Of a DNA stretch of 52,704 bases, positions 40,439-48,929 are shown in pieces (position 1 is the first letter of the stretch; each line of letters starts with the position of its first letter). The notes under the pieces are model-generated. The model was not told the origin of the DNA and did not search any database. It worked only from the letters and a program-made list of their open reading frames with translations. Made by a program: the position numbers and the translations under genes. Source of the stretch: a bacterium (GTDB taxonomy: Bacteria > Patescibacteriota > Saccharimonadia > CAILAD01 > BJGX01); assembly GCA_029778565.1 (NCBI GenBank), contig JAKOQC010000379.1, positions 1 to 52,704 of the forward strand, in the 5' to 3' direction.

Positions 40439-42070
40439 GTTGAATATGGGTTTTGCATTGGTTTTTGTTCTGTTATAGTGTGTGGCTGCCCCAATAAAGT
40501 CACGAAATAGTGGGTGTGCTCGATTTGGGCGAGATTTAAATTCTGGATGAAACTGACTAGCTACAAAAAATGGATGATTAGCAAGCTCGACAATTTCTAC
40601 TAACTTACCGTCTGGACTAAGACCACTAATTACTAAACCGTTGTCTTGCAAGATTTCGCGGTAGTCATTGTTAAATTCATATCGGTGACGATGACGTTCT
40701 ACAATATTTTGTGTGCCATATGCTAAATAGGCACGCGATTTTTTTGTTAATTTAGTTGGATAATCACCTAGTCGCATTGTACCGCCCATGTCTACACCCA
40801 CCTGATCTGGCATTATGTGCACAACTGGATGTACTACATCTGGATCTATTTCTGCTGAATTGGCAGATTTTGTTTTTAATACTTCGCGAGCAAACTCGAT
40901 AACTGCCACTTGCATACCCAAACAAATGCCAAGGTAAGGAACGTTATTCTTTCTTGCATATCGAGCAGCTGCAATTTTACCTTCTACCCCGCGACTGCCA
41001 AAGCCACCTGGCACCAAAATACCCTGCACTTCAGCTAGCTCTTTTTCGATGTAGTCAACATTTTCGGCGTTTATCCAGCGTATCATTACCTTTATATTAT
41101 GATGCCAGCCTGCTGCTCGTAGTGATTCAAAAATACTCATATAGGTATCTTCGTGGTTCATATATTTTGCAATCACACCAATATTAACTGTTTTATCTAC
41201 AGACTTAATTTTATTAACTAGATTACTCCAGTCAGTCAGCCTGGCTTTACGTTTGGGTAACTTTAATTGTTTGCAAATATAATCAGCTATGCCGGTTTCT
41301 TCCATGCGCAATGGCACTTCATAGACTGTCTCGGCAGTCTCGAGCCCCACTATCGCCTCTTTGGCTACATCGCAGTACAAACTCATCTTATCAAGCCCTT
41401 CGGCATTGAGAGGGTGGTCAGAACGAACAAATAATACATTTGGTGATATCCCTGCCTCGCGCAAATCTCGCACGCTATTTTGCGCCGGCTTGGTCTTAAT
41501 TTCTTTGCTAGCTTGCAGGTATGGCAAAAAGACTAGGTGAGCATACAGAACATTTTCTTCTCCCACAAGTCGTTTCATCTGTCGAATCGCCTCTATAAAA
41601 GCCATAGCTTCATAGTCACCAACGGTACCACCAATTTCGACTATATGAATATCAAATTTTTTACCTGCTTCAATAATTCGCCGGTGTATTTCAGAGGTGA
41701 CATGGGGAATAATTTGCACGGTTTTACCAAGGTAAAGGCCCTTACGCTCATTTGCAATTACTTGCGAATATATTTGTCCCGAAATTGTCGAGCTGCTACG
41801 CTCAAGTTCTTTATCGATAAAGCGCTCATAATGGCCAAGGTCTAAATCGGTCTCTGCACCATCTTTAGTAACAAATACCTCACCATGTTCAGCTGGGTTA
41901 AGGGTGCCAGCATCGGTATTAAGGTAAGGGTCGCATTTTTGCATATTAACAGAAAAGCCTCGGGCTTTTAAAATTTTACCGAGACTTGCCGCGGTGATAC
42001 CTTTACCGAGTCCTGAAACTACCCCACCGGTTACAAAAATATATTTTGTCTTGGTTTTTTTTGTTGCCAT
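40424..42070 (-). CDS. pyrG: CTP synthase
   Basis: It makes CTP from UTP using glutamine-derived ammonia. The N-terminal amidoligase begins YIFVTGGVVSGLGKGITAASLG, with KCDPYLNTDAGTLNPAEHGEVFVTKDGAETDLDLGHYERF. The C-terminal glutamine amidotransferase has the nucleophile in PYLGICLGMQ and the His-Glu of SQFHPEF. It is 548 aa, full length. AGAGGTG is the ribosome site. The 104-bp gap upstream has no gene; I see AT-rich sequence with an ACTACATTTTTTGTA dyad. Confidence 0.98.
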   Translation of the reverse strand: MATKKTKTKYIFVTGGVVSGLGKGITAASLGKILKARGFSVNMQKCDPYLNTDAGTLNPAEHGEVFVTKDGAETDLDLGHYERFIDKELERSSSTISGQIYSQVIANERKGLYLGKTVQIIPHVTSEIHRRIIEAGKKFDIHIVEIGGTVGDYEAMAFIEAIRQMKRLVGEENVLYAHLVFLPYLQASKEIKTKPAQNSVRDLREAGISPNVLFVRSDHPLNAEGLDKMSLYCDVAKEAIVGLETAETVYEVPLRMEETGIADYICKQLKLPKRKARLTDWSNLVNKIKSVDKTVNIGVIAKYMNHEDTYMSIFESLRAAGWHHNIKVMIRWINAENVDYIEKELAEVQGILVPGGFGSRGVEGKIAAARYARKNNVPYLGICLGMQVAVIEFAREVLKTKSANSAEIDPDVVHPVVHIMPDQVGVDMGGTMRLGDYPTKLTKKSRAYLAYGTQNIVERHRHRYEFNNDYREILQDNGLVISGLSPDGKLVEIVELANHPFFVASQFHPEFKSRPNRAHPLFRDFIGAATHYNRTKTNAKPIFNKTTT

Positions 42071-42174
42071 AGTTTCACCTCTCCCCTTATTAACTCAATT
42101 ACTATTAATGATAGTCCTTGTGGTGGGTGTACGGCAATACAAAAAATGTAGTATTTTTTACAGCTAAAGCATTT

Positions 42175-43431
42175 TTATTGCGCTAACTTTTGTTTGGCAA
42201 CTTCTAGGGCCTTGTCGAGTTGTGGATCGCGCCCAGCATTAATATCTTCTGAGGTAATTTTAACTTCTACATCGGGCTTGATACCTTCTTTGCTAATATT
42301 TACTCCATTTGGCGTATACCAGTGCGCCACGGTAACTTTTAGGGTATCGTCTGGGCAGGTTGATGTTAAGTTAAGCCCTGTTAAACAAATTATCTCTTGC
42401 ACCGAACCCTTACCAAATGTCTTCTCTCCCACTAGTGTAGCCCGGTTATTATCGTGCAATGCACCCGCCATAATTTCTGACGCCGATGCTGATCCGCCAT
42501 CGACCAACATGACCACTGGAATTACAGTCATTTGTCCGCCTGGTAGGGCAGTAAATTTCTTATTTTCACCTTTGCGTGATCGCTCTTCTACGATTGTGCC
42601 CGAACTCATAAATTGTGAACTAATTTTAACTGCACCATCAAGATATCCTCCAGGGTTACCTCGAACATCTATAACAATTGCCTTAGCGCCCTGGCTTTTA
42701 AGAGAAGTAATAGCATTTTGTACGTCTTGGATAGTATTTTGACCAAACTCACTTATCTTAATATAACCAATTTGTCCTGGTTTCATTTCACTCTTCACAC
42801 TAGGAACTGTAATATCTGCACGCGTAATTGTATATTCTTTTGGTTCTGCACCAGCTCTTACGATACCTAATTTAACCGTGGTGTCCTTTTGGCCGCGAAT
42901 CTTGGTTACAGCTTCATCTACAGTCATCTTTGAGGTATCGGCACCATCAATGGTAGCGATAATATCACCAGATTTTAGTCCAGCATTAGCAGCTGGTGTA
43001 CCCTCTATAGGCGCAATAACAGTCAGATGATTATTCTTTATACCGACTTCTATACCAATTCCGCTCAGTTTACCCTTAAGCTGATCGGCCAACTCTTGGT
43101 TTGCTTTCTTATCTAGGTAAACGGTGTAGGGGTCGCCCAGCGAAGATACCATACCTGTAATAGCACCTTCGGCCTGTTTTTTAGGATCAATATCTCCATC
43201 GAATTTTTGTTTAAGCAGTGTATTGACCTGCCAAAACTTTGTTAAATCAATGGGTTGTTGATTATTACCACCTGGACCAAAAGTTACCTTGGCACCAAAG
43301 GCATTAAAGCCAAAACCTAGTATAAAAAAGATTACGCCAACAATGATAAACTGCCAGGCCGACGAACTATATCGGCGTGGTTTTTTTATGACAGAATTAG
43401 ATTGATTATCTGGTGGATTTGGATTTTCCAA
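42175..43431 (-). CDS. S41-family C-terminal processing peptidase
   Basis: A membrane-anchored serine protease with an N-terminal helix (WQFIIVGVIFFILGFGFNAF), a PDZ domain (about 130-205: GIGIEVGIKNNHLTVIAPIEGTPAANAGLKSGDIIATIDG) and the catalytic core with the Ser in DGGSASASEIMAGAL and the Lys in GEKTFGKGSVQE. CtpA/Prc-type enzymes often regulate peptidoglycan hydrolases. Here the gene lies 8 bp after the CHAP hydrolase, which makes the hydrolase a possible substrate (inference). The start codon is TTG with only a weak AGG upstream. Confidence 0.93.
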   Translation of the reverse strand: MENPNPPDNQSNSVIKKPRRYSSSAWQFIIVGVIFFILGFGFNAFGAKVTFGPGGNNQQPIDLTKFWQVNTLLKQKFDGDIDPKKQAEGAITGMVSSLGDPYTVYLDKKANQELADQLKGKLSGIGIEVGIKNNHLTVIAPIEGTPAANAGLKSGDIIATIDGADTSKMTVDEAVTKIRGQKDTTVKLGIVRAGAEPKEYTITRADITVPSVKSEMKPGQIGYIKISEFGQNTIQDVQNAITSLKSQGAKAIVIDVRGNPGGYLDGAVKISSQFMSSGTIVEERSRKGENKKFTALPGGQMTVIPVVMLVDGGSASASEIMAGALHDNNRATLVGEKTFGKGSVQEIICLTGLNLTSTCPDDTLKVTVAHWYTPNGVNISKEGIKPDVEVKITSEDINAGRDPQLDKALEVAKQKLAQ

Positions 43432-43439
43432 TATAATAC

Positions 43440-44582
43440 CTAGAAGTGAATAAACTGCAAGCCGGCTATCGAAACATCACTTGTTGAATATTGACCATCC
43501 CAATTCGCATTATATTGACTTACATGAACTTTATTTCCATTGACCGACTCAACATACATTGCGTGTCCAAAACTACCTGCCATAGAAATCGCAACATCAC
43601 CTGGCCGCGGATTGCCATCTACAGGTATACCTGCAGCGCGAGCATTGCTTGGCCACTGATAAGCATTCCCCCTACCGCCCCAATAAGGCATATGACGTCC
43701 GCTTGAAGCTACTTTCCAAGCTGTATAGCTTACACACTGACGTTGATACATACCCCATGGGTCAGCAATACTATTCGGGAAAGGTGCTCCTGCCCAGGGA
43801 TAACCGCCACTTCCGCCATACCGCACATTACTTGAGAATGAGGCAATTATTGCTGCTTGCTGGCGACGCAGATCTGCAATTTTTGCATTGTCTTGATCGG
43901 CTAACTTACGGTAATTTGCTTCATCACCCTGAGTTTGCGCTAATAGGTTTTGTTGCTCGGTTTTTTTTGCATTAATTCCAGCAACTACACTTGCCTGTTG
44001 ATTTGATTGCGCATCTAGCTGATCCTTTTTATTTGCAAGTTCTTTTTTTAAACTATCAATTTTCTTTAGATTATCATCAATTTTTTGTTTTATCGCGCTC
44101 AAATACTCCTGCTGTGCCACAAAATCACTTAAATCCCGCGATGAGGCCACCACCTCTATTGGTGAAACATCACCCTGTTTATAGATAGTGCGCAAATTGT
44201 CTTTTAAGATTGCTTTCTGATGGTCTAATTCTCTATTAGCCGCTTCAATTCGTACTTGAGTCTGTTTTATTTCAAGATTAGTAAGATCTAGTTGATGTTG
44301 AGCAGCGTCTATATCAGCTTGAATACTAGCAATTTTACCCTTTAATGTATTAGCATCGGCTGCTTTTGCATCTGCAGCAGCTTGTGTAGCTTGTACTTGT
44401 TTCTTTAGTGCGGCAATCTGTGCATCAAATTGATCAGCCTTGGCTGGTCGGGAAGAAATTGTAAAAACAGACAACAATACAGCAATCATTCCAATTGCTG
44501 CTAAAGCTTTTGTTTTGGTAATTTTTACGTGATTTTTAGAAGTTTTCTGTAATTTTGTGTGAATAGTCACTATATCTGTCAC
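43440..44582 (-). CDS. Secreted coiled-coil CHAP peptidoglycan hydrolase (PcsB/EnvC-like role)
   Basis: After a basic head and a signal-type helix (ALAAIGMIAVLLSVFTISSRPAKA), residues about 50-245 form a long coiled coil with a break, as in PcsB and EnvC. The C-terminal CHAP domain has the catalytic Cys in YQRQCVSYTAWK and the His in FGHAMYVESV. Such coiled coils dock on FtsX and control cell-separation hydrolysis. The gene is directly downstream of ftsEX. The track start is a GTG touching AAGGAGG. A second GTG (VTIHTKLQ) sits 12 nt from it, so the exact start is uncertain by four codons. Confidence 0.9.
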   Translation of the reverse strand: MTDIVTIHTKLQKTSKNHVKITKTKALAAIGMIAVLLSVFTISSRPAKADQFDAQIAALKKQVQATQAAADAKAADANTLKGKIASIQADIDAAQHQLDLTNLEIKQTQVRIEAANRELDHQKAILKDNLRTIYKQGDVSPIEVVASSRDLSDFVAQQEYLSAIKQKIDDNLKKIDSLKKELANKKDQLDAQSNQQASVVAGINAKKTEQQNLLAQTQGDEANYRKLADQDNAKIADLRRQQAAIIASFSSNVRYGGSGGYPWAGAPFPNSIADPWGMYQRQCVSYTAWKVASSGRHMPYWGGRGNAYQWPSNARAAGIPVDGNPRPGDVAISMAGSFGHAMYVESVNGNKVHVSQYNANWDGQYSTSDVSIAGLQFIHF

Positions 44583-44651
44583 CCTCCTTTGACATCAAGT
44601 TACAGTATACCAAATAAAATGCTTATGTTCAAGTTTGATGGTGGTAATTAT

Positions 44652-45566
44652 CTACAATTTTAGGTAACGCATAAGTGCAAGCCAACTACTTACCACACCA
44701 ATAAAGACACCCACCACTAACATGCTCAGTGCAATTATGCCAAAATGCGCACCAAAGTATTCTAGAGTCGGCCCAGCACCCAGCTTATCAATAAGGAATG
44801 GACCAACGCCCCTACTAAAAGGAATGAGTAATACTAATGCGATTAATGTACCAAATACCCCATAAAGAGTTCCCTCAACCAAGAATGGTCCTCGAATAAA
44901 CCACTTGGTTGCACCTACGAGCTTCATAATTTCAACTTCTTCACGACGAGTAAAGATTGCCATCCGGATTGTATTAAAGATAATCAGAAGAGCAATTATC
45001 AAGAAGACTACACTAAGTGCCAAACCGATCTTACTAACCGCATTGCTTATTTTAATAACATTCTCTACTACCCCTTGTCGGTTTTCATCGCGATTATCAT
45101 AGCTGGTATCAGTGATAATCTTAGATTCTTCAAGGCCCTTTATATCGCTATTAGTCTGACTTATGAGATCGATGTTGGTTAGTTTTACCTCAAAACTTGC
45201 TGGTAATGGGTTACCAATACTTTGGGCTGATTGAGCCAATTTCTCACCTTCCGAGCTACTAGTAGAAAGTCTATTTAGGGCATCAGCTTTAGAAACATAA
45301 TCGACTGATTTGACATTACCTAATGTATTAATTTTACTCTGTAGGGCTTGAATTTGGTCGGCCGTAGCATCGTCAGAAAGGAATATACTTAAGTCTATTT
45401 TTTGTCGTACCTGAGCAACTTGCTTGCGTACAAATATAGTTGAGAACGCAAAAAACGTCATTATGAGCAGTGTAACCACCATAATTGCCGTTGCTGCAGT
45501 AGAAAGCCAGGCATTGCGAAAGATGTTGCGGAATCCAGTCCGCCAAATGCGCCAGAACGTTATCAT
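44652..45566 (-). CDS. ftsX: Cell division ABC transporter permease FtsX
   Basis: FtsX is the membrane half of the FtsEX machine that activates wall hydrolases at division. Four membrane helices are visible. A large extracellular loop (about 55-170) follows the first, with the family feature DYVSKADALNRL. The cytoplasmic motif RREEVEIMKLVGATKWFIRGPFLVEGTLYG lies between helices 2 and 3. It is 304 aa long and overlaps ftsE as ATGA. Confidence 0.96.
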   Translation of the reverse strand: MITFWRIWRTGFRNIFRNAWLSTAATAIMVVTLLIMTFFAFSTIFVRKQVAQVRQKIDLSIFLSDDATADQIQALQSKINTLGNVKSVDYVSKADALNRLSTSSSEGEKLAQSAQSIGNPLPASFEVKLTNIDLISQTNSDIKGLEESKIITDTSYDNRDENRQGVVENVIKISNAVSKIGLALSVVFLIIALLIIFNTIRMAIFTRREEVEIMKLVGATKWFIRGPFLVEGTLYGVFGTLIALVLLIPFSRGVGPFLIDKLGAGPTLEYFGAHFGIIALSMLVVGVFIGVVSSWLALMRYLKL

Positions 45567-46243
45567 AGTGAGTATTTCCCTATCTTTTCATCTTTTACTA
45601 CCCGACCACGATTAATTGTAATAACGCGTTTTTTTAGAGCATCGACAATTTCTTTGTTGTGTGTTGTCAGAACAACGGTAGTACCAAAACGATTAATTTT
45701 CAGCAGTAGTTCAATAATATCCCAAGAATTCTTAGGGTCTAAATTGCCCGTTGGCTCATCGGCAATAAGAATTTTGGGGTTCCGCACCAGCGCTCGAGCA
45801 ATAGCGGTACGTTGTTTTTCACCACCAGAAAGTTCACTTGGGTAATTGTGCATTTTTTCTGACAAACCAACAAGTTGTAAAATCTTTGGCACAGCACGTT
45901 TAATTTCGCTAGTTTTTACACCCGAAACTTCTAGCGCGAAGGCAACATTCTCATAAACAGTTAGATTGGGTAATAGCTTAAAATCTTGAAACACCACTCC
46001 AATTCGACGACGTAAGTGTGGAATATTCGCCTTATCGATAGTGTCGTAGTCGATAGAACCAACAATAATTTTACCCGAAGTTGGCACTTCTTCTTTTATT
46101 AAAAGACGAATAAGGGTAGATTTGCCGGCACCTGAGGCACCGACAATAGTTACAAATTCTTTGGGGTTGATGTGAAGCGAGATTCCAGAGAGTGCAACCG
46201 TTTTGTTTGGATACATCACTGTCACTCGGTCGAGCAATATCAT
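45563..46243 (-). CDS. ftsE: Cell division ATP-binding protein FtsE
   Basis: The ATPase that powers FtsX. Walker A GASGAGKSTLIRLL, Q-loop VVFQDFKLLPNLTVYENVAFAL, signature LSGGEKQRTAIARALV, Walker B ILIADEPTGNLD and the switch His in VLTTHNKEIV are all present. It is 226 aa. TGT-TACAAT ends 8 nt before the ATG and no ribosome site exists. It heads the operon ftsE-ftsX-CHAP-S41 and is divergent from prfB. Confidence 0.97.
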   Translation of the reverse strand: MILLDRVTVMYPNKTVALSGISLHINPKEFVTIVGASGAGKSTLIRLLIKEEVPTSGKIIVGSIDYDTIDKANIPHLRRRIGVVFQDFKLLPNLTVYENVAFALEVSGVKTSEIKRAVPKILQLVGLSEKMHNYPSELSGGEKQRTAIARALVRNPKILIADEPTGNLDPKNSWDIIELLLKINRFGTTVVLTTHNKEIVDALKKRVITINRGRVVKDEKIGKYSL

Positions 46244-46251
46244 ATTGTCTT

Positions 46252-46257
46252 ATTGTA
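46252..46257 (-). promoter_or_regulatory. Extended -10, leaderless ftsEX operon
   Basis: TGT-TACAAT on the minus strand ends 8 nt before the ftsE ATG. Confidence 0.65.
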
Positions 46258-46304
46258 ACAGAAAAACCCTTGTCCTTTCAAAGCACTATTCAATATTTTA
46301 TTGC

Positions 46305-46310
46305 TACAAT
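46305..46310 (+). promoter_or_regulatory. Extended -10, leaderless prfB
   Basis: TGC-TACAAT ends 6 nt before the prfB ATG. Confidence 0.7.
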
Positions 46311-46316
46311 AGAAAA

Positions 46317-47402
46317 ATGAAACAATTAGTTACTAAGCTTTCTAATATGCTCGAGGCAGTTAATCTAGCTATGCATCAGCTTGGTTTAGCTGAAGATGAA
46401 AAAACTCTCGCTAAGCTAGAGTCACAGATTCTCGAGAACGACTTTTGGAGCAACCCAGAATCTGCTGAATTAATTAGTCGCCAGGCGGCCGAGCTCCGTC
46501 GCTATATTGATACCTGGAAAACATTGGCTGCTGATTTAACCCTTACTCTAGAACTTATTGAGATGGAAGTGGATGATTCCTCAGAAAAACAATTTTCTAC
46601 AACTGTTGCAGACTTAGAACAACGCTATAACGAGCTGATGATTGCTACGAAGCTCAATGGTGAGTTGGATAAAAACCCTGCTCTCGTACAAATTTCGGCG
46701 GGTGTGGGTGGCACTGATGCGCAAGACTGGGCCGATATGCTCATGACTATGTATATCAAATATGCCAATACTCACAATTTGACTGTAGAGGTGTTAGAAA
46801 CCAGCTATGGTGAAGAAGCTGGTATTAAGTCGGCTACACTTCGTATTTCTGGCCCATTTGCCTATGGTAAATTGATTGCCGAAAAAGGTGTACACCGTCT
46901 TGTTCGTCTCAGCCCATTCAATAGTGATAATCTGCGTCAAACCAGTTTTGCATTGGTAGATGTTGTGCCAGAACTAACTGACACACACATTCATCTTGAT
47001 GAGAAAGATTTAAAAATCGATACTTATCGTAGCAGTGGACATGGTGGACAAAGTGTAAATACCACCGATTCTGCGGTACGTATTACCCACCTCCCTACCG
47101 GACTAACAGTCGCCATTCAAAATGAACGCTCACAACTCAAAAATAAACAGCGCGCCCTGAGTATTCTAGAGTCCAAGTTGGCTGAGTTGGCACGTTCACA
47201 AAAACTCGATGATATTTCTAAACTTCGGGGCAGTGTAAAATCTGCCGACTGGGGTGCGCAGATACGTAGTTATGTTTTACATCCATACAATAAGGTAAAA
47301 GATCATCGCACTAGCTACGAAACCAGTGATACGGCCGGGGTTTTGGGTGGAGACATAGAGCCTTTTATAGAGGCCTATTTGGATCAAAAAATTAAAAAGT
47401 AA
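46317..47402 (+). CDS. prfB: Peptide chain release factor 2
   Basis: RF2 ends translation at UAA and UGA. The stop-reading motif SPF is in VRLSPFNSDNLRQ, and the catalytic GGQ in SSGHGGQSVNTTDSAVRITHLPTG. I start at MKQLVTKLSN (361 aa), 38 codons inside the track ORF, where the family begins and where an extended -10 ends 6 nt upstream. The reading frame is continuous: the programmed +1 frameshift used by many bacteria for self-regulation is absent. RF2 presence agrees with UGA as a stop in this genome. Confidence 0.96.
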   Translation: MKQLVTKLSNMLEAVNLAMHQLGLAEDEKTLAKLESQILENDFWSNPESAELISRQAAELRRYIDTWKTLAADLTLTLELIEMEVDDSSEKQFSTTVADLEQRYNELMIATKLNGELDKNPALVQISAGVGGTDAQDWADMLMTMYIKYANTHNLTVEVLETSYGEEAGIKSATLRISGPFAYGKLIAEKGVHRLVRLSPFNSDNLRQTSFALVDVVPELTDTHIHLDEKDLKIDTYRSSGHGGQSVNTTDSAVRITHLPTGLTVAIQNERSQLKNKQRALSILESKLAELARSQKLDDISKLRGSVKSADWGAQIRSYVLHPYNKVKDHRTSYETSDTAGVLGGDIEPFIEAYLDQKIKK

Positions 47403-47409
47403 CCAAACA

Positions 47410-47443
47410 AAAAAGACCCGCGAAATAATTCTTGGGTCTTTTT
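47410..47443. terminator. Bidirectional terminator of prfB and the LPATG gene
   Basis: AAAAAGACCC pairs with GGGTCTTTTT around a 14-nt loop, giving T runs on both strands between two convergent genes. Confidence 0.85.
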
Positions 47444-47451
47444 GCAAAGTA

Positions 47452-48711
47452 TTATCGAGATTTATTAACTTTAGTAGTTACTAAACCCTTTTTACTTTTA
47501 CGATACGCACGGGTAAAGCCGGCAAGACCGGTCATACCAATAGCAGCAGCCAAACCAGACTCCATACCAGTTGCTGGCAAACTAGGAGTGCCGGGAGTTG
47601 GTGTAGGGGTTGGGGTTGGAGGAATTGGAGTTGGTGTAGGGGTTGGAGTTACAACATTGGCAGTATCACAAATTGGGAATGGTTCTTCGTTAGAACGAAC
47701 ACATGCACTATTTGTAAATGTACCAGTGGCATCAGGCTTAACAGTTACTTGCATAAGCACGTAACCATTAATCTTTGCAGCGTAATCGCCAACACTTTGT
47801 CCACCTGCGCTAAAGAGCGTATTGTCTGGCAATGCCATACCATTTGGGTTTTCAGTATTGTAGAGCTTAATCGTACCAGGAATAAGCTGCACTTGGGCAG
47901 GCAATTTATCGGTTAGGGCTAGATTGTGCTGTACAACATTTGCAGAGTTGTTAAAGTCTATCTTGTAGTACAGTCTATCACCTGGTTTAGCTTCTACGGA
48001 TTTTGCAAAAGCTTGGCTAGGATGAGCAACAGACTTAGTAATAGCGAGCGGAACAGCTTCAACTTTTACCTTTACAATCACATACTCGGCATATTCAAAA
48101 CAACCTGGAATGTTACCATCAGCTTGGTTTTCACCAATTAATGCACCTGTAGTAACAATACTATCTGAAAGCTTAAGATTAGCATTTTGGCGAGTTACAG
48201 CATGAGCTGAACCAGCTACATAGCTGAGATGAAATGGTGTACCATTTGCGCTCTTAAACTCTGTGGTGTCAAAAACACTGCCAGGTTGTGCATTAGATGC
48301 ACTTATCTGACTAACTGCGTTCATAGCAGTACCAACAGTACTAGGTAGTTGGATTTTTACAGTCGTATTTCGTGCTACACCAGGACCATCAAAGTTGGCA
48401 CCGTTTAGGTTGGGGCCAGCTCCGTTGTGTACATATGTACGCAAGTAAATTTCTTGTCCTGGTTGAACATTTTGTACGTCTGTGTAGGTGGGGTTAGCAC
48501 TCTGAGCACTATCAAAGAATTCTGTTTCGTTACCATACCCTGGGGTATTGTAAAACGAGTTGAAGGTAACATGATCAAAGCCTGGGGTATTTGGACCGTC
48601 CCATTTGCGAATTTCGCGATTAGGATACCAACCAGCAATGGTCATAAGCGGCGCTGCAATAGCAACAAAGGTTGCAAGCGAGGCCAAACCTATTTTGGTT
48701 GTGAGTTTCAT
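47452..48711 (-). CDS. LPATG-anchored surface protein with DUF11-like repeat
   Basis: A signal peptide (MKLTTKIGLASLATFVAIAAPLMTIAG) is followed by ~200 residues of beta-rich sequence. Next comes a DUF11-like isopeptide-type repeat (ITKSVAHPSQAFAKSVEAKPGDRLYYKIDFNNSANVVQHNLALTDKLPAQVQLI), then a Thr-Pro repeat stalk, and finally LPATG at 378-382 with a hydrophobic stretch and a basic tail. That is a complete sortase sorting signal. The start is set by AAGGAG 7 nt before MKLTTK; the track adds 16 codons. A consensus promoter suggests high expression. It may be a surface adhesin; the host-contact role is inference. Confidence 0.9.
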   Translation of the reverse strand: MKLTTKIGLASLATFVAIAAPLMTIAGWYPNREIRKWDGPNTPGFDHVTFNSFYNTPGYGNETEFFDSAQSANPTYTDVQNVQPGQEIYLRTYVHNGAGPNLNGANFDGPGVARNTTVKIQLPSTVGTAMNAVSQISASNAQPGSVFDTTEFKSANGTPFHLSYVAGSAHAVTRQNANLKLSDSIVTTGALIGENQADGNIPGCFEYAEYVIVKVKVEAVPLAITKSVAHPSQAFAKSVEAKPGDRLYYKIDFNNSANVVQHNLALTDKLPAQVQLIPGTIKLYNTENPNGMALPDNTLFSAGGQSVGDYAAKINGYVLMQVTVKPDATGTFTNSACVRSNEEPFPICDTANVVTPTPTPTPIPPTPTPTPTPGTPSLPATGMESGLAAAIGMTGLAGFTRAYRKSKKGLVTTKVNKSR

Positions 48712-48798
48712 ATAAAAACTCCTTTCGTTATTGATTAATATTGGGCGGTGTTTTGACAAACTCCAATTAATATTTCAAAGATCGTGCGTTCGCTATAA

Positions 48799-48827
48799 AT
48801 AATATCATACATAAGTGCTTATGTCAA
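48799..48827 (-). promoter_or_regulatory. Strong promoter of the LPATG surface gene
   Basis: On the minus strand, TTGACA and TATTAT are separated by 17 bp with TGA before the -10. The 5' leader is about 80 nt. Confidence 0.85.
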
Positions 48828-48886
48828 TAGTTTTTATGGTATTTTATTATCAAGAGCCTATCTGTTAAAATTTTCACAAAGTAAAG

Positions 48887-48911
48887 CCCCCTACCGAATT
48901 TCGGTAGGGGG
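48887..48911 (-). terminator. Terminator of the TPP-rich secreted protein gene
   Basis: An 11-bp perfect stem CCCCCTACCGA/TCGGTAGGGGG, followed on the minus strand by a T-rich CTTTACTTT tract. Confidence 0.8.
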
Positions 48912-48929
48912 TAAAAGGTATTACCACTC

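Noticed and set aside
46203-46316. The longer prfB start given in the ORF track
   Set aside because: The extra 38 codons overlap the divergent ftsE start and its promoter and do not resemble RF2.
46317-46400. Programmed +1 frameshift in prfB
   Set aside because: The frame is continuous with no in-frame UGA and no CUUUGA-type slippery site near codon 25.
47594-47646. Near-tandem GGAGTTGGTGTAGGGG repeats as a CRISPR-like array
   Set aside because: The repeats are in frame, encode the Thr-Pro stalk of the surface protein, and have no unique spacers. No CRISPR array was seen anywhere in the window.
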